From Micropterus salmoides (Eukaryota > Chordata > Actinopteri > Centrarchiformes > Centrarchidae): DNA of 64,000 nucleotides. Shown here one piece after another: positions 25,131 to 36,663 of this stretch. Position numbers and translations under genes: made by a program. The notes beneath the pieces were generated by a model. That model was not told the DNA's origin and did not search any database. It worked only from the letters and a program-made list of their open reading frames with translations. The stretch spans positions 19,076,873 to 19,140,872 of the forward strand of contig NW_024044681.1 in NCBI RefSeq assembly GCF_014851395.1, given 5' to 3'. Numbering within the stretch: the first letter of the stretch is position 1; each line of letters opens with the position of its first letter.

Positions 25131-25832
25131 TCAGCTTTTCATTAAGCTGATGCGCTTGTCAAAGTCACTTTCTGTGAACCAACAAATCACAGCATGCATG
25201 GGACGGGACATTATAAAAAGGTTGACATGCTGTTAAGCATAATTATTGGCAAGTTAATACTTAGCATTAAACAATAAGAGACTAGCTACAATGTAAACCA
25301 TTTTTCTTGAACAAGGATTGAATGAATGAAAACAACCCACACAACTCCTTCTTGACAGCCTCCTCCTAAGAGCAACACATTCCCCTTGTTCTACTTTACA
25401 TCTATTTTACTAAAGTTACTGATAAAAATATTGTTCAGTAATCTTGTTTACATAAAATGTGGTGTGGGTGGTGCTGGTGCTGGAAGGAAGGCAAATGATT
25501 CCAGTAAATACACCAGCACAGTCTCTGCTGCAATTTCCTGTGAGAATCTATTTACAGATGTTCAATTAGTCGTGTGTATTTTATGCAAACGTCTTGAGTC
25601 ACTGTGACCTTTTAATATCTCCATGACTGACATGCAGTCACTTTTAGATCTGTAATAGAGCTCCACAATTTATTCCTGTGTGGTGAAATGATTGCTGCCA
25701 CACAATGTGATACTGGACGTTTTTGAAGGACTTGATATATATGGCATTTAAGCGCATTTCAAGTTGTCAGTTTTTGAATCAACAAGAGTTTGAATGACAC
25801 ATGAAGAATTAATTTCAGAAAGAACAGAACTA

Positions 25833-25835
<3 letters not shown>

Positions 25836-25868
<33 letters not shown>
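25836..25868 (+). repeat. (CT)n microsatellite
   Basis: About 16 CT units in an nsg2 intron. Confidence 0.95.
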
Positions 25869-25872
<4 letters not shown>

Positions 25873-27639
25873 CAAAGACTGAGCTGTGGGAGAATTGGTC
25901 TTTCAGGAAGTTTCAGTGTGAAAGGCAGCTACAGACACTTTTTTTCATGATTCCTTCCTTGTGAATAAAAGTGTGAATGCATATAAACATGGATCTGGTT
26001 AGAAATGTAATATAAACTGTAGGTTTTCAAAGACCTTTACCTAGAAAATAATACAATTTCAGGGGATGTAATAATCTCGTCAAGGTAACTGTGTGTTTCT
26101 TTAGCTGCTTAATACTCCTCTTTGTTGACCAGCTAGTTGCTGTGTCTGTCTGCCATTTGGTGTTGTGAAGGTAGCGTACAATGGGTGTTTAGAGATTTTT
26201 TGCTCAAAGCCGCTGTGTGCTGCCTCTGAAAAAAAGAGGCTAAAAAGTTGTGTAGATCTGGGGCACAGTTAGGTGATAATTTCCTGTGAATTTGTCACTA
26301 CAAGCAACGCTTTTCACATACACATAGTAATTTCGTCCATTTTTATATAAAAATGTTGATAATAGCAGCATAAAAAAGAATCTTTATAACATTTCAAATA
26401 AACCACAATCATTGGGCTCACTCCTGAAATCTAAAAAATAGCAGTTATTCACATTCCCCTGCCATCAGAGGTTTAAATCAATCTGTACACAGCTCAAATA
26501 AAAACCAGCAGGGTTCAGAGTCCTGAGGAGAAGGACTTAAAACCACTGGTCCAACCAACAGGCAACACTGCAGTACAGTTGGACCACACATTATACTATA
26601 CAGTGCAGGGGCCCAGAGTGGCTGGAGTATGAAATATATACATAAAAGCAACAAAGACTACTGAAGGCACAAGGTGCATATTTACTTTAAATGCAAAATG
26701 TACTATTTTGCTTGTTACAGTAAGTTCCTTTTATTTCTTTGCCTACAAATTTTCAAACGCAAAACATTTTTTTTTTTTTTTTTTTTTTACAAATTGTGTG
26801 CTCAGTTTAGCTGGAAGCTCATTTCTAAACACGAGCACATACAGTGGCTGTTATTAAACTGATTAATTATTTAAATTATTATTTTTATTTTTATAACTGA
26901 TTGAAAATGTACTTTATTAGTTTAGTTTAATTTAATTTATTTTTATGTGCCATGCCAAACATGTGGACCACTATTTCACAAAACACACATTTTTTGGTAA
27001 TACTTACACAAAACAAGTAACATATTTGAAATAACAAATTTCAGATGAACTAAACACTGAAAAGAACTGCTACATACCTAAACTTTATACTTTTTTCCTT
27101 ATCTCCCCACCTTTCTCCAAGTAACTAGCTAATCTAAATGTGAACAGCCAACTCAATCTTTGTGCATCATCCAAATTTACAAAATCTATTAACAAGCAAG
27201 TATTGCACAGTTCCCAGTAAAAGAGCAATAGAATCAGTCAAACAGCAAAATGAAATAATCCATTTTTCATTTCCAGACCGACTTTCTATTCCTTCTTTTC
27301 CAATTTCAGCAGTAAGTGGTAAAAAAACAGATCTTAGCTGGGCACATGAGGATCTTTGCTTTTTATATAAATAATATACAACATAATTCTCAGTAACATA
27401 TTTATATTTTATCATTTACGTCACCTAAATGTACACAGTTTCGGTTTAGTATGTCCATATGTCATCAGCCCATTGTTACTTATACTAAGCAAAAAGTGCA
27501 GAGTTTTTGGTTATTAATGAATCTCTCACTAAACCCATATTTATAGAGCAATGTGCACACATCTCTTGACTGCGTTCTTTCATATTAAGTTACCGATTCC
27601 ATAACTGAGCTATACATGTCTTCCAGTGAGCTTCTACAT

Positions 27640-27950
27640 GGTTCCCAACCCATTATCAAGAAAACGATGAATTAGTCAACCGACAAAAGATTATTCATCC
27701 ACTATTTTGATAATCAATAAATTGTCATAATCAATAAAAGTCATTATTCAAGCACAAATACCAAATGTTATCTGGTTCCAGCAACTCACTCTTTTTTAGT
27801 TTTTTAGTTTTGGACTGTTGGTTGGACAAAGCAAGCAATTTGAAGATGTCACCTTGGGATCTGCGATATTCTGTTTTTTTTTTATCACTATCTACTGATA
27901 TTTCATAGACCAAACAATTGGCAGTTAATCAAAATAGCTTAACAAAATTG
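27640..27950 (+). repeat. Interspersed repeat, family A copy 2
   Basis: Contains ACTATTTTGATAATCAATAAA at its left, GTTTTGGACTGTTGGTTGGAC, TTTGAAGATGTCACCTTGGG and ATTTCATAGACCAAACAATT at the right. It is the same family and orientation as 957-1140. The ends resemble ATCGATTAAT-type termini. Confidence 0.6.
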
Positions 27951-29444
27951 CTTTACATTACCTGTTATAACAACGCCTGACCTTTAAAAACTGATGATTG
28001 ACATGTTGGGAGCTAACAGGCTGTGAGTGTTTAGGCTTTGCTATTCATTAACAACATGCTACCGAGTCATTAGTATAGTACATTTGGTTGCCTTCAGATG
28101 TCACAGCTACTCTCACAGCCCGTGTGCACAGCCAGCCAGTTAAACGTGAAAATAGTTTATGTATCATTTGTCAAAATAAACTTGGATGATGGTTCATATG
28201 GTTATGAGGCCTTGTATTGTCACAAACACAGAGAAAATCACTCATCGATCCATTACTGATTTAACACGCTGACTGAGGATTCCTGCTCCCAGGAATTCCT
28301 CCCGAATGTATTAGGAATAAAACACACAGCCATGCGCAAAGGAACTGAGGAGAGGAACAAGAAAGGCATGAAAGTTTGTAAGGACAGGAAAAGAGAATGA
28401 TTATAAGTCTGTCATTGCCTTTGAAGCAGCTCTTTGTACCTGAGCTTTGATCTTAGAAAAACGACAAACTGAAAGAAAAGATCTGTCCATCTGCGAGTCA
28501 AACTATCCCCATTGTCCTCTAGTTGTTGTTTTTACCAGCAATCCACTCAAGATATGGGTAACCCAGAGGTGGCTGTGATGCCTCCCTGCCCAGATGAATT
28601 CAAATTGAATCCCTCCCTAATGTCTCAGTCTCTGTAAGCAGCATTGTTATTTGTAGATCCGTATGTGTGAACTTGTGTGATCAACGCTGTGACTGCACCC
28701 CGCCCCTGCAGATATCCCTGGGTAACCCCGTAGTCGGGGAGGTCACAGTCATCAGGCAGGATCAGGGTGAAAACAGCTGGGGTTGTTTTAAAGCTGCTCA
28801 GAGCCGCACTGCTGATCTTGGGTACTGGTCATGACCCAATAAACCTCGCTTTGGCTTTAAAGGGCGGACAGAACAAAACTGATCTCAGATCAGATTCTGA
28901 AAGGCAAATAAAAGCTGATTAACAATGAACTCTTTCTGGGTCATGTGGGTAGCTAAAACAGCAACCCTCAGAGATTATAGAGATTTTCATCACAACATAT
29001 TATTGATGTACCATATTTGTAGGTTAAGAGATCCAAACAAACGTATGACTTCCTAAACATTGTCTTTGTCCTTAAAGCAGCCATGACCGCAACTAAAGAA
29101 CAGTGTATCAAATGACAATGTGAAAACAATATGACTGTGAAAAGGGTCACCTGAATCTGCAGCTCCCGTCACCTTAACAAGGCTTTCCAGCAAACTTCAG
29201 GTCATTGCTTAGCTGACCGGCTCTCAACTTTACTGTTTTGGTTCACTCTCACTGCTCCTCTACTGTCGAAAAGCTGCTTTTCTGTTTTCAGCAAAGAAGC
29301 CCAAAAAAAAAATCCGTACACTACAGCAGACGGACGCAGTTAGCTAGTTACCGAACACAGTGGAGCATTTAGAAGCTAAAGAGGCGGTAGAGACTAAAAA
29401 CAGAGCTAAAAGAAAGTGAATATCTGATTTACATCCATCAAGTG

Positions 29445-29785
29445 GAAAGAAACACAACTGCTGGACAGGCCAATATATTATATTATTATATATTAGCCCA
29501 TTGCAGATCTATAGGTATCGGTGTATATGTCAGAAGAAAGAAGCGTCACCATTCTATGGTTTGTCCACCAGAGACAACCATATTTTTCAACAATAAAATG
29601 TCCAACATAGTATTGGTCGAAATTGTAGAGAAAACAAATTTAAGGGAATCTTATCAAAAATGTTAATTTATGTTAGGTGTTGTGTAAAGAAAATTAATAT
29701 ATCTGCTGATATATCATTATTAGATTTATTTTAAACTCTCAAATATCGACATTGGCTTCAAATATCTTGTATCGATCAGGCTTTA
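29445..29785. repeat. Dispersed repeat fragment (TATCGG type)
   Basis: Contains GATCTATAGGTATCGGTGTA and TATCTGCTGATATATCATTA, and ends GTATCGATCAGGCTTTAGC. It resembles decayed teleost DNA-element copies with ATATCGG termini. Confidence 0.4.
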
Positions 29786-30781
29786 GCAAATGTATAGGTT
29801 TCTGCTGTGTTTGTGTGGGTAATAGAAAGCACTAACCAAAGCAGGATTACAAAGCAATACTGAAAAATGGCATCAAAAAGACTACAAAAATACTCCTACG
29901 TGTTATTTTAAAAGGACGAGAGAGGGATCATACACAGTGTAGGATAAAGTATAGTGTGCAGAATTTCCATTAAATGAACTGTGATAGCCATCATCAACAC
30001 CTCCTACGCTCTGACGTCTAATTACAGATTTCATTATTATTTCTCTCGGCCTCTGTTGCGTTCATGCATCAGTTGCCAGGAAGACAAATTATCACACTTA
30101 CAGCTGGAGACACATTTGAAGATTTAGCAGCAAACTGACCTTTAAAACTCAGACATTGTTCCTTGTAAAAACAAATGGACCCATCTCCATTTGCAGAGTG
30201 ATTTATAAAACAGACATTTTTGCATAATGCCTGCCAGTGCGGGCAACTTACAGCAGCTTATGCAGTGGCTGAACTAACAATTTCTCAGCCCTGTGAGCAA
30301 GTGAGCAGCATACAAAATCTGTATCAGCTGTCAGCGAGTGTATCCAGAAGCAACGGCAATCTTTGTGTCTGCGTCTCCCGAGGTCTGTAAAGATTCACTG
30401 CTAGTCAACAAAACAGCGAGCCCTCATCTCTGACCTCTTTTCCTTTCAAAATGTCAACGACAATAACTCACTGGTATGTCGCAGGAGCTCATACTCCAGC
30501 CAGGTTATTCTCTCTGTCTCTCTAGTGGTTCAGGTAATCAGCAAAACCAAAACACACAGTACAGTGACATGGCAAAGTATATATGTGTGCGTGTGTGTGC
30601 TATAATCATAACACAATAGCAGCTTTGACCGCAGCATGTAGCGATGTTCTTGAGTCTAGTGGGACTGATTTAATCGGTGTAAAAGGAATGTTAGCTCTAT
30701 GAATGTCATGTTACGAATTCGTGGCTGCAAACGGCTTGTCAATCACACACACACAAAAACACAAACATGCTCACATGCCTG

Positions 30782-30785
<4 letters not shown>

Positions 30786-30815
<30 letters not shown>
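30786..30815 (+). repeat. (AC)n microsatellite with nearby (GT)n
   Basis: An AC run is followed about 75 bp later by a GT run (about 30893-30912), so the two could pair as a hairpin. Confidence 0.9.
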
Positions 30816-30817
<2 letters not shown>

Positions 30818-31189
30818 CTTCAGAGTGCACACAAGCTCCATTGTGAATGAAAGTGCAAGCATGCCTTCCTGTGTCTTTTACTGTGCGTGTGCGTGTGTGT
30901 GTGTGTGTGTGTCAGCAAATGCATAGAGTGACGAGTCTCCCCAGTTAACAGGTAAATGAAATGGAAAGGGACTGTGCCTCCCTCAGCAGAAGTGAGGATT
31001 CAGGTTTTGGTGTGTTTCTGTCTGTAGCAGCGCGAATGGACTTCTGTTTTTGGGGTTTTCTGTAAACCCTCCACAATAAAACCACAAAATCAGATATCCA
31101 TCATATCATGTGACACCTGCTCTTATTGAATGGCATATATTGTGATGCTTTTTAAAGGCAAGGCAGCAGGTAACTTGGGACCATAGTTC

Positions 31190-31500
31190 TTCATTGCTGG
31201 TGGTTGTTTCTAAGACAAACGCATGCTGAAGATATTGAGTTTGACTGAATGAGAACATGCACAAGGTTTACGAGCAGTGATTGACGCTTCGTTATAGACC
31301 CCTCCTGGCTCTGATTGGTTCTTTTGACCCGGGAGCGGTGGATTTTTGCAAGTGGCATTAGGAGCAGTAGGAGGAGCCAGAGTAACCTGTTTTTTTGTTT
31401 GTTTTTTGTTTTTTACATATTATCTGTCTCATGTACTAATGTCAGGACATAATGACAGTTTTATTAAATGCGACAAAAAGCTATTAAATATAAAATATAT
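31190..31500. repeat. Dispersed repeat fragment
   Basis: Contains TCCTGGCTCTGATTGGTTCTT, TTGACCCGGGAGCGGTGGA, GGAGGAGCCAGAG and ATTATCTGTCTCATGTACTAA. I recognise the order from a common teleost repeat. Confidence 0.5.
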
Positions 31501-31634
31501 AAATAAAATTCCCTACTGCTAATAATAAGTCCCAAAGTGTAAGAAAGAGTAACAAAATGGCAATCACAAATTTCCAGGGCCTAAGTAGGCATCTTTAAAC
31601 AGCTTGTTTTGTCCCGCCAACATCCAAAACTAAA

Positions 31635-33105
31635 AGACATTTAAAGAATTATTCGGAAAATATGCTTATTTACTTTCTTGCTGAGAGATGGATGAAAAGA
31701 TCAGTACCACTCATGTCTGTAGCTTCAGCCAGCAGCCTAATTTAGCATAAAGACAGGGAGCTAGCGGAAACAGCTAGCCTGTCTCTGTTAAAGGTACCAA
31801 AATTCACCTAGCAGTATGGTTTAAATTACGGGGGGATTGGGGAGGTCTGACCGCACTAGTTAAGGCTTGGACCCCCCCCAAAAGAGGCAAAACCAACAGT
31901 TCAGGGGGGTCTTTCTTACCTGTATTTGTAAATATTACAATTTATTTCCCGTACTCATGCCTTATATTCAAGAATCTTGAAATACGATTTCAGACACCCC
32001 TAAAATGTACCGTACCATTTCCTAACATCGACGTTAGTTGAACATCTTGTCTGTCTGTCTGTCTGCATCACTCACAGCGCAGCTGCTCCATTCCGGTGCA
32101 TTACACGCTAATGGAGACACAGCAGGTTAATGTCAGTAGTTAACTATCTAGCTGCTTTAATACACTTAACTTTCCTACCTTCAGAGATTCATAATTAGCA
32201 TTTATTTTACTTAAAATGAGCGATCTGATGTTAGCTAGCTGAGAGCCCACCCTATCATTTCATTATAATTATTTCATATTTTATGTGGGCCTAATTGTCA
32301 GGTAATACTGGTGTTTAGGCATGAGCAGTGAAATTGGGGATTAGTTGTTGTAGAGATACATTATTACATCAATATAGAGTTTATTATTTCATTTGAAGTC
32401 TTTTGTGAGTCCTTTCACAATAAACATGGCATTTGTTTTAACTCTGGAATTCCCCAAAATTCCCAATTCCCCAGCAACAGTGTTTGTCAGACGACTGCTT
32501 TATTGGACGAAGATTACATCATTCACAGTCCACATGAGCAAGAGGAAAGAAGATATTTGCTAAAAAAGAGCAAGTTGAAACTTTAAACTTGATGAGAATG
32601 ATAAAAATTAGGAATTAGAGATAATGTAGACTGTATTTTATGTGTCTTTAGTTCTGTATCAACACAGTGTAGGTTTGTTTTGAGCGGTCATGATGGTCTG
32701 CTGTTGTGTGTCTGACTTGCTGGCAGTTTTCCTCTAGAATGCTTGGTAACCTACAAAAGTTGTCATCTGGTACGGAGCACCCATGAATTGGTGTAATAAA
32801 TTTGATTTATCATCATCTACAGACTGATGACACTAGTTAAATAGGCAAGGATATTGTAAGCATTGTAAGATTTTAGTTCACTGAAGCCCGCGTCTGTGCT
32901 GTACTGGGTTTTCTTTTGGACCTGGAAAAAAAGTTGACCCCCCGGTTGTCACTGTATAATTCACACCCTGCCTAGCAGTATCTCTAAAACTCATAAATGG
33001 ACATGTTATAAGTGTTTGTTTTATCTCCAAAAACCAAAGTGTAAAAATTACACATTTGGGTTTTACAGGCAATAAGCATATTTCTCAAAATGTCAAACTA
33101 TTCCT
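31635..33105 (+). repeat. Older teleost repeat split in two by an insertion
   Basis: The left half (about 31635-31817) has AATTATTCGGAAAATATGC, GAAAAGATCAGTACCACTCA and GGAAACAGCTAGCCTGTCTC. The right half (about 32971-33105) has CTCTAAAACTCATAAATGGA, CCAAAAACCAAAGTGTAAAAA and AAACTATTCCTTT. Together they form one well-known teleost repeat, reading continuously across the gap once the insertion and one copy of the 11-bp duplication are ignored. The two outer ends are inverted (AAAGAATTATT and AACTATTCCTTT). Confidence 0.7.
31818..32970. mobile_element. 1153-bp DNA-transposon-like insertion with 11-bp flanking repeat
   Basis: Flanked on both sides by a perfect CCTAGCAGTAT (31807-31817 and 32971-32981). 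The left end reads GGTTTAAATTACGGGGGGATT and the inverted right end CAGGGTGTGAATTATACAGTG, continuing into CCGGGGGGTCAAC, so the termini are imperfect inverted repeats with G-rich inner segments. No transposase-like frame is seen, so it is non-autonomous. The superfamily is not determined. Confidence 0.65.
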
Positions 33106-33179
33106 TTAAATTTACAAAGCAGAGAGGAGCAGCAAATCCCCATAATAAAGAAGCTAGAATCTAGCAAGAATGTCTGGAA

Positions 33180-33290
33180 TCTTTGCTTGAAAAATGGCTC
33201 AAATGATTAATCAATTATCAAAATAGTGAATAGCAATTACTTTTTTGGTGATCCACTAATCAGTGAATTGACTAATAATTTAATCTCTAT
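33180..33290. repeat. Interspersed repeat, possible family A fragment
   Basis: Contains AAATGATTAATCAATTATC and AAAATAGTGAATAGCAATTAC, then ATCAGTGAATTGACTAATAA. It resembles the terminal, ATTAATCGATTAAT-like part of family A copies at 957-1140 and 27640-27950. Confidence 0.4.
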
Positions 33291-34433
33291 TGTGACAGCT
33301 TTTCTTATGCCTCCTTGTGTAGGATGATGTCACTATCAAATCACGATATCAAATGTCAAATCTCAATCACTGTACACTTGTTTTTCCAGTGACACTGCAG
33401 GTAATGCTGACTGTTAACGAAGTATAACTAAAGGCTAATTGTGAGAGTAGAGAGTATGTGGGTCGGATTTCCCAAAGGAAATCCATGTTGTTTAGCATTA
33501 ATATAAAGTAGCTATTAAACAGTAATCCTGTTGCAAACTGAATTCCCTGAAGCCCTATCAGGCAGAGCATATAGTCCTGCCGTCTGTATTTTTGTTCACC
33601 TGCCCAGGGACTTGGGAAGAAAACAAGCTTTTATCTATATCTCTGCATAATGCACCAGATTTCAAGTATTGCAATTCATGTTTATTATGCAGGGTCCCTG
33701 TCAAATAAACTTGTAAATGAAAATAATAGGTTTGAATAATGTTGTGTGACTTTAAATCTTCCGATACCCAATAAGAGGAGAGCAAACTAACTAGTGCAAT
33801 GATATTATGATAAATTGATATACTTAGAGTTCTCCGATTGATCAGTAGCTCAGGAAAGAGATATGGATTTCTACAAATGTAAAATAAAATCATCACACTG
33901 TAAATGTTGCCTTGAAACAAGCCACACTGTCACACAATGGTCCGATAATAAAGCTTTCATATGTACCAGGAGTGTCAATGAGCTGGCGTATTATAATATT
34001 CCATATTTTTATAATATGCAAACAGTGCAGTTCTCTATCCCGACCCCATAGAAACACCAATCGTTGCACTGCCACCATGGTAACTGGATTAACGAGCGGC
34101 GGTGCAGTTACTATGGGATGTCGAGATGATAAATGACAGTCTGTCTGGCACCAAATCTGTCTCCTAATCTCAGCTGGAAAACAAAGGACATGGCTGGGAG
34201 ACAGCTGAGATGAATGAATGTGTGAGTGAATGAAAGTGTATGCGGCTGTGGGCTGTGTATATGTGTATGTTGGGGGGGGGGGGCAGAAGAGGATCTGAGG
34301 ACAACATAGGTCAACACCACTGAGCTAATAGAAAGACATGGTGATTTAGAAAAACAGATAGATGCACAAACAAGCGGAAGAAACTCTCTCTTTCACACAC
34401 TCACACGTACAAACTAACACTATAGTCTCTCAC

Positions 34434-34562
34434 CTTGTCAGGTGCTTGGCTCTGGAGGCTGCCAACATCCAGTGGAGTGATGAGGGGCACATTCTGAAAG
34501 CCGTCCTCCACGCTCACAGGTTTGGCTCCTTTGTCTTGAAGATTACTTCCCAGTTTCACCAT
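34434..34562 (-). CDS. nsg2: nsg2 coding exon 1 (N-terminus)
   Basis: Starts at ATG (34562-34560) and runs 129 nt (43 codons) to CCTGACAAG|GTGAGA in phase 0. It encodes MVKLGSNLQDKGAKPVSVED, then GFQNVPLITPLDVGSLQSQAPDK. This is the conserved cytosolic head of the NSG family; the VPLITPL motif is a hallmark. A short 5' UTR precedes the ATG. The best acceptor is tattcAG, which puts the exon start at 34607. The internal phase and the next exon fit the family exactly. Confidence 0.93.
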
Positions 34563-34607
34563 CTTTCACTGCCCTTAAACAGTCCCTTATTTCCCTGAAG
34601 ACTGCTC
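34563..34607 (-). other. nsg2: nsg2 5' UTR segment of exon 2
   Basis: 45 nt between the likely acceptor (cctattcAG at 34609-34608) and the ATG. It carries no upstream ATG. The exact acceptor is a prediction; another AG exists 13 nt further in. Confidence 0.55.
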
Positions 34608-35043
34608 CTGAATAGGGGAGGTGTTGGAAAAGGATGGTTTTACCTTGCAGCATTTCAGGTCAATGAAACCTGGCTGGCCTGGCTATTTAAAGAAGATTCA
34701 AGTATGACAGGAAACTAAATGAGATTTTGACTTGACTGTTGCCTTTAGGTAGCTACACAATAAATGTGAATACATGGTATCAAGGGTTGTTGAGAGAATC
34801 CATGCTCCGATTTTCATGTCTCAACAACAAAACAGTAATTTGATAAAGTGTTCATATTTATTGTGCACTTTAGTGAATGATTAAAAAAAGAGCAAAACAC
34901 AAAAAGCTATCTAATCTTGTTTGGAAAATGTAAACATATCTCGGACTTAAAACCAAACAGAATCGTCCCCAGCTTTCTTTATCACAAAACAAAAACAACT
35001 AAAATGTATGCAGCTGTAAAAAGCTGAAAAAGCAGTTACTTAC
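34608..35043 (-). other. nsg2: nsg2 5' UTR intron
   Basis: 436-bp intron between the GTAAGT donor of the non-coding exon and the tattcAG acceptor upstream of the ATG. No repeats recognised. Confidence 0.5.
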
Positions 35044-35300
35044 AGCGGATCGTCCTTGTCCGTCCGTTTACTCTGTGCTGCTGCAGTGTTTCTGTCTGGA
35101 CGGAGGCGGAGGGAAGCGCAGATGAGGAGCAGGTGAGACTGGAGGCTGCGCTGCGGTGTCGCTGCTGCTGATGCTGCGGGAAAGCAACGCTGCACCGCCG
35201 GAGACAAACTGGATGTCTGGCGGCAGGTTTCCTACCAGCAGGCAGCCCAACCCTCTAATCCAAATCCACAGCCTCTTCTTCACCGCGCTGCTACACTCAG
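35044..35300 (-). other. nsg2: nsg2 non-coding exon 1 (5' UTR), inferred
   Basis: GC-rich block ending at a consensus donor GATCCGCT|GTAAGT (35043-35042). No ATG-initiated reading frame that fits the protein lies in it. An 83-codon open frame here begins with GTG, not ATG, and is not taken as coding. The 5' limit is a guess, based on an AT-rich GGATAAAAAA stretch about 30 nt further upstream. Confidence 0.55.
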
Positions 35301-35345
35301 CCGCAGGAGATGCCACTAGGGGGATTCTTTTTTTTTTTTATCCTT
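35050..35345 (-). promoter_or_regulatory. nsg2: CpG-rich promoter region of nsg2
   Basis: The local GC and CpG content is far above the surrounding AT-rich sequence, with many CG dinucleotides (GGACGGACAAGGACG, CTCCGGCGG, AGCGCAGC). It sits at the predicted first exon. A TATA-like GGATAAAAAAAA on the minus strand near 35329-35344 could set the start near 35300. Confidence 0.5.
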
Positions 35346-36281
35346 TCGGGAGTCTCGTTTGTTTGGCTCAAGTGGAAGTCGAATTAATGTTGCACTTCAG
35401 GGCTGCTCGTAAACTCCTGCACCCGAGCTTAGTTTTTATCTGAATAATAATAATAAGTATTTATATAAAGATAAATGATTTAGTCAAAGTATGTCTTGTT
35501 GCAGATTCATTTTTTGTTCTGATAAATAAATTAGGGCATATATATGCATGTATCTTGCGACCGCTCAAATTTGACAGTTTAAAGGTAACTAGAATTTAAA
35601 AAAAAAAAACAAATAACACTATTATTTTATTTTCAAACAATTATTAATTGAATTAATTATACGTTCTAAATGACACAGCCCAAAAGCCCAGCATGCATAG
35701 AAAATCCAGTCTTTCCCATCTGTAAATTTGAAGAGAGCAAACCCCCTCGGATAACAAATTAGATTAATATCAATATTTCCCACAGTATTTGAAAGCAGCA
35801 TAAACCATGAACCATCAAATTGGTTCTTTTGGTCCCACAGTGCCATCTGGTGGTTTAATGAGTGACACACAGCCAGGTTTGAGAGGAGCTGATGTCTAAA
35901 ACTACATCAATAATCAGGCTTTAAACCACTTGAGGTGTGTGTTTGTGTGGGAAACAGAGGGAAGTTTATTCGAGAAAGGATGTGAAGTTCTTAGTGGTTA
36001 GGCAAATTTGTCAGATGAATAAATTCATCATCCATAAAAGCGAATGAGACACGCCCAAATAATATAAATAAGAATCAAAGAGGCAAATAAATGCAACATT
36101 GCAAAAAATAAATCAAATCAAATGCAATCAAAAATCTAAATAAATTAAAAAAAGAATACAGTAGGAGCAAGAATGATTTAATCAGGTGGGCCAGTCTTGT
36201 AGTTTATACCGTAACAGAGAGGACTGCTGAACACCCTGAAAAGAGTTGCTGGATTTTAAACTCACCAGGCATTATCCGATG

Positions 36282-36663
36282 AAGGTTAAAGTCAAGGGCA
36301 ACTGGACTTGGTTGAAGATACTAGAAGATGTTTCGTCACTCATCCAAAGACTTCTTCAGTTCTGAAATGACCAGTTGGGAAACTCAGCTATTTAACCTCT
36401 GTGGGGTCGTTTGCCAAGATCATTGGTACCGCCGCTCGTTAGTGCTAATGGCTGTTGTAAAGACAATTATGGTCGTTAGAGCCACTAGTAGCCAAGTCTG
36501 AACGACCATCGTTGGTATCTTCACCTGAGGCAAACGACCCCACAGAGGTTAAATAGCTGAGATTCCCTACTGGTCAATTCAGAACTGAAGAAGTCTGTTG
36601 GATGAGTGACGAAATGTGTTCTAGTATATTCAACCAAGTCCAGTTGCCCTCGACTTTAACCTT
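36282..36663. mobile_element. Foldback (long inverted repeat) element
   Basis: The left arm 36282-36415 begins AAGGTTAAAGTCAAGGGCAACT and ends GGGGTCGTTTGCC. The right arm 36529-36663 is its near-exact reverse complement (GGCAAACGACCCCACAGAGG to ACTTTAACCTT). The spacer is 113 bp. Each arm has the motif CTTCTTCAGTTCTGAA or its inverse. I recognise the arm from teleost repeats. No coding capacity. Confidence 0.85.

Larger units (their letters stand above)
21412..34433 (-). other. nsg2: nsg2 intron between coding exons 1 and 2
   Basis: 13-kb intron. It contains a decayed Tc1/mariner copy (23165-23772), several interspersed repeat fragments (24850-25130, 27640-27950, 29445-29785, 31190-31500), the nested insertion 31818-32970 inside an older repeat, microsatellites, and a 22-nt T-run at 26767-26788. 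No exon was seen. Stretches 21830-23160, 23780-24840, 25870-27630 and 27960-29440 hold nothing I recognise, apart from a repeat-like segment near 22440-22730. Confidence 0.8.
1..35320 (-). other. nsg2: nsg2 gene, partial (non-coding exon 1, coding exons 1-2)
   Basis: Gene-level record. NSG2 is a neuronal single-pass endosomal membrane protein that belongs to the NSG1 (NEEP21)/calcyon family and acts in endosomal trafficking of receptors, including AMPA receptors. Two coding exons give 80 residues of the cytosolic N-terminus. The cues are MVKL, KGAKP.SVEDGFQ.VPLITPL and VVVKTRTEYQ, which fit NSG2 better than NSG1 (which has LLEDGFD and LMTPL). Its position beside cpeb4 on the same strand supports NSG2. 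The transmembrane and lumenal exons were not found between 1 and 21300 and must lie left of the window. Confidence 0.88.

Noticed and set aside
35068..35316. Minus-strand 83-codon frame in the nsg2 first exon
   Set aside because: It starts with GTG rather than ATG, is proline/serine-rich as expected of GC-rich UTR, and ends before the donor; no sign of translation.
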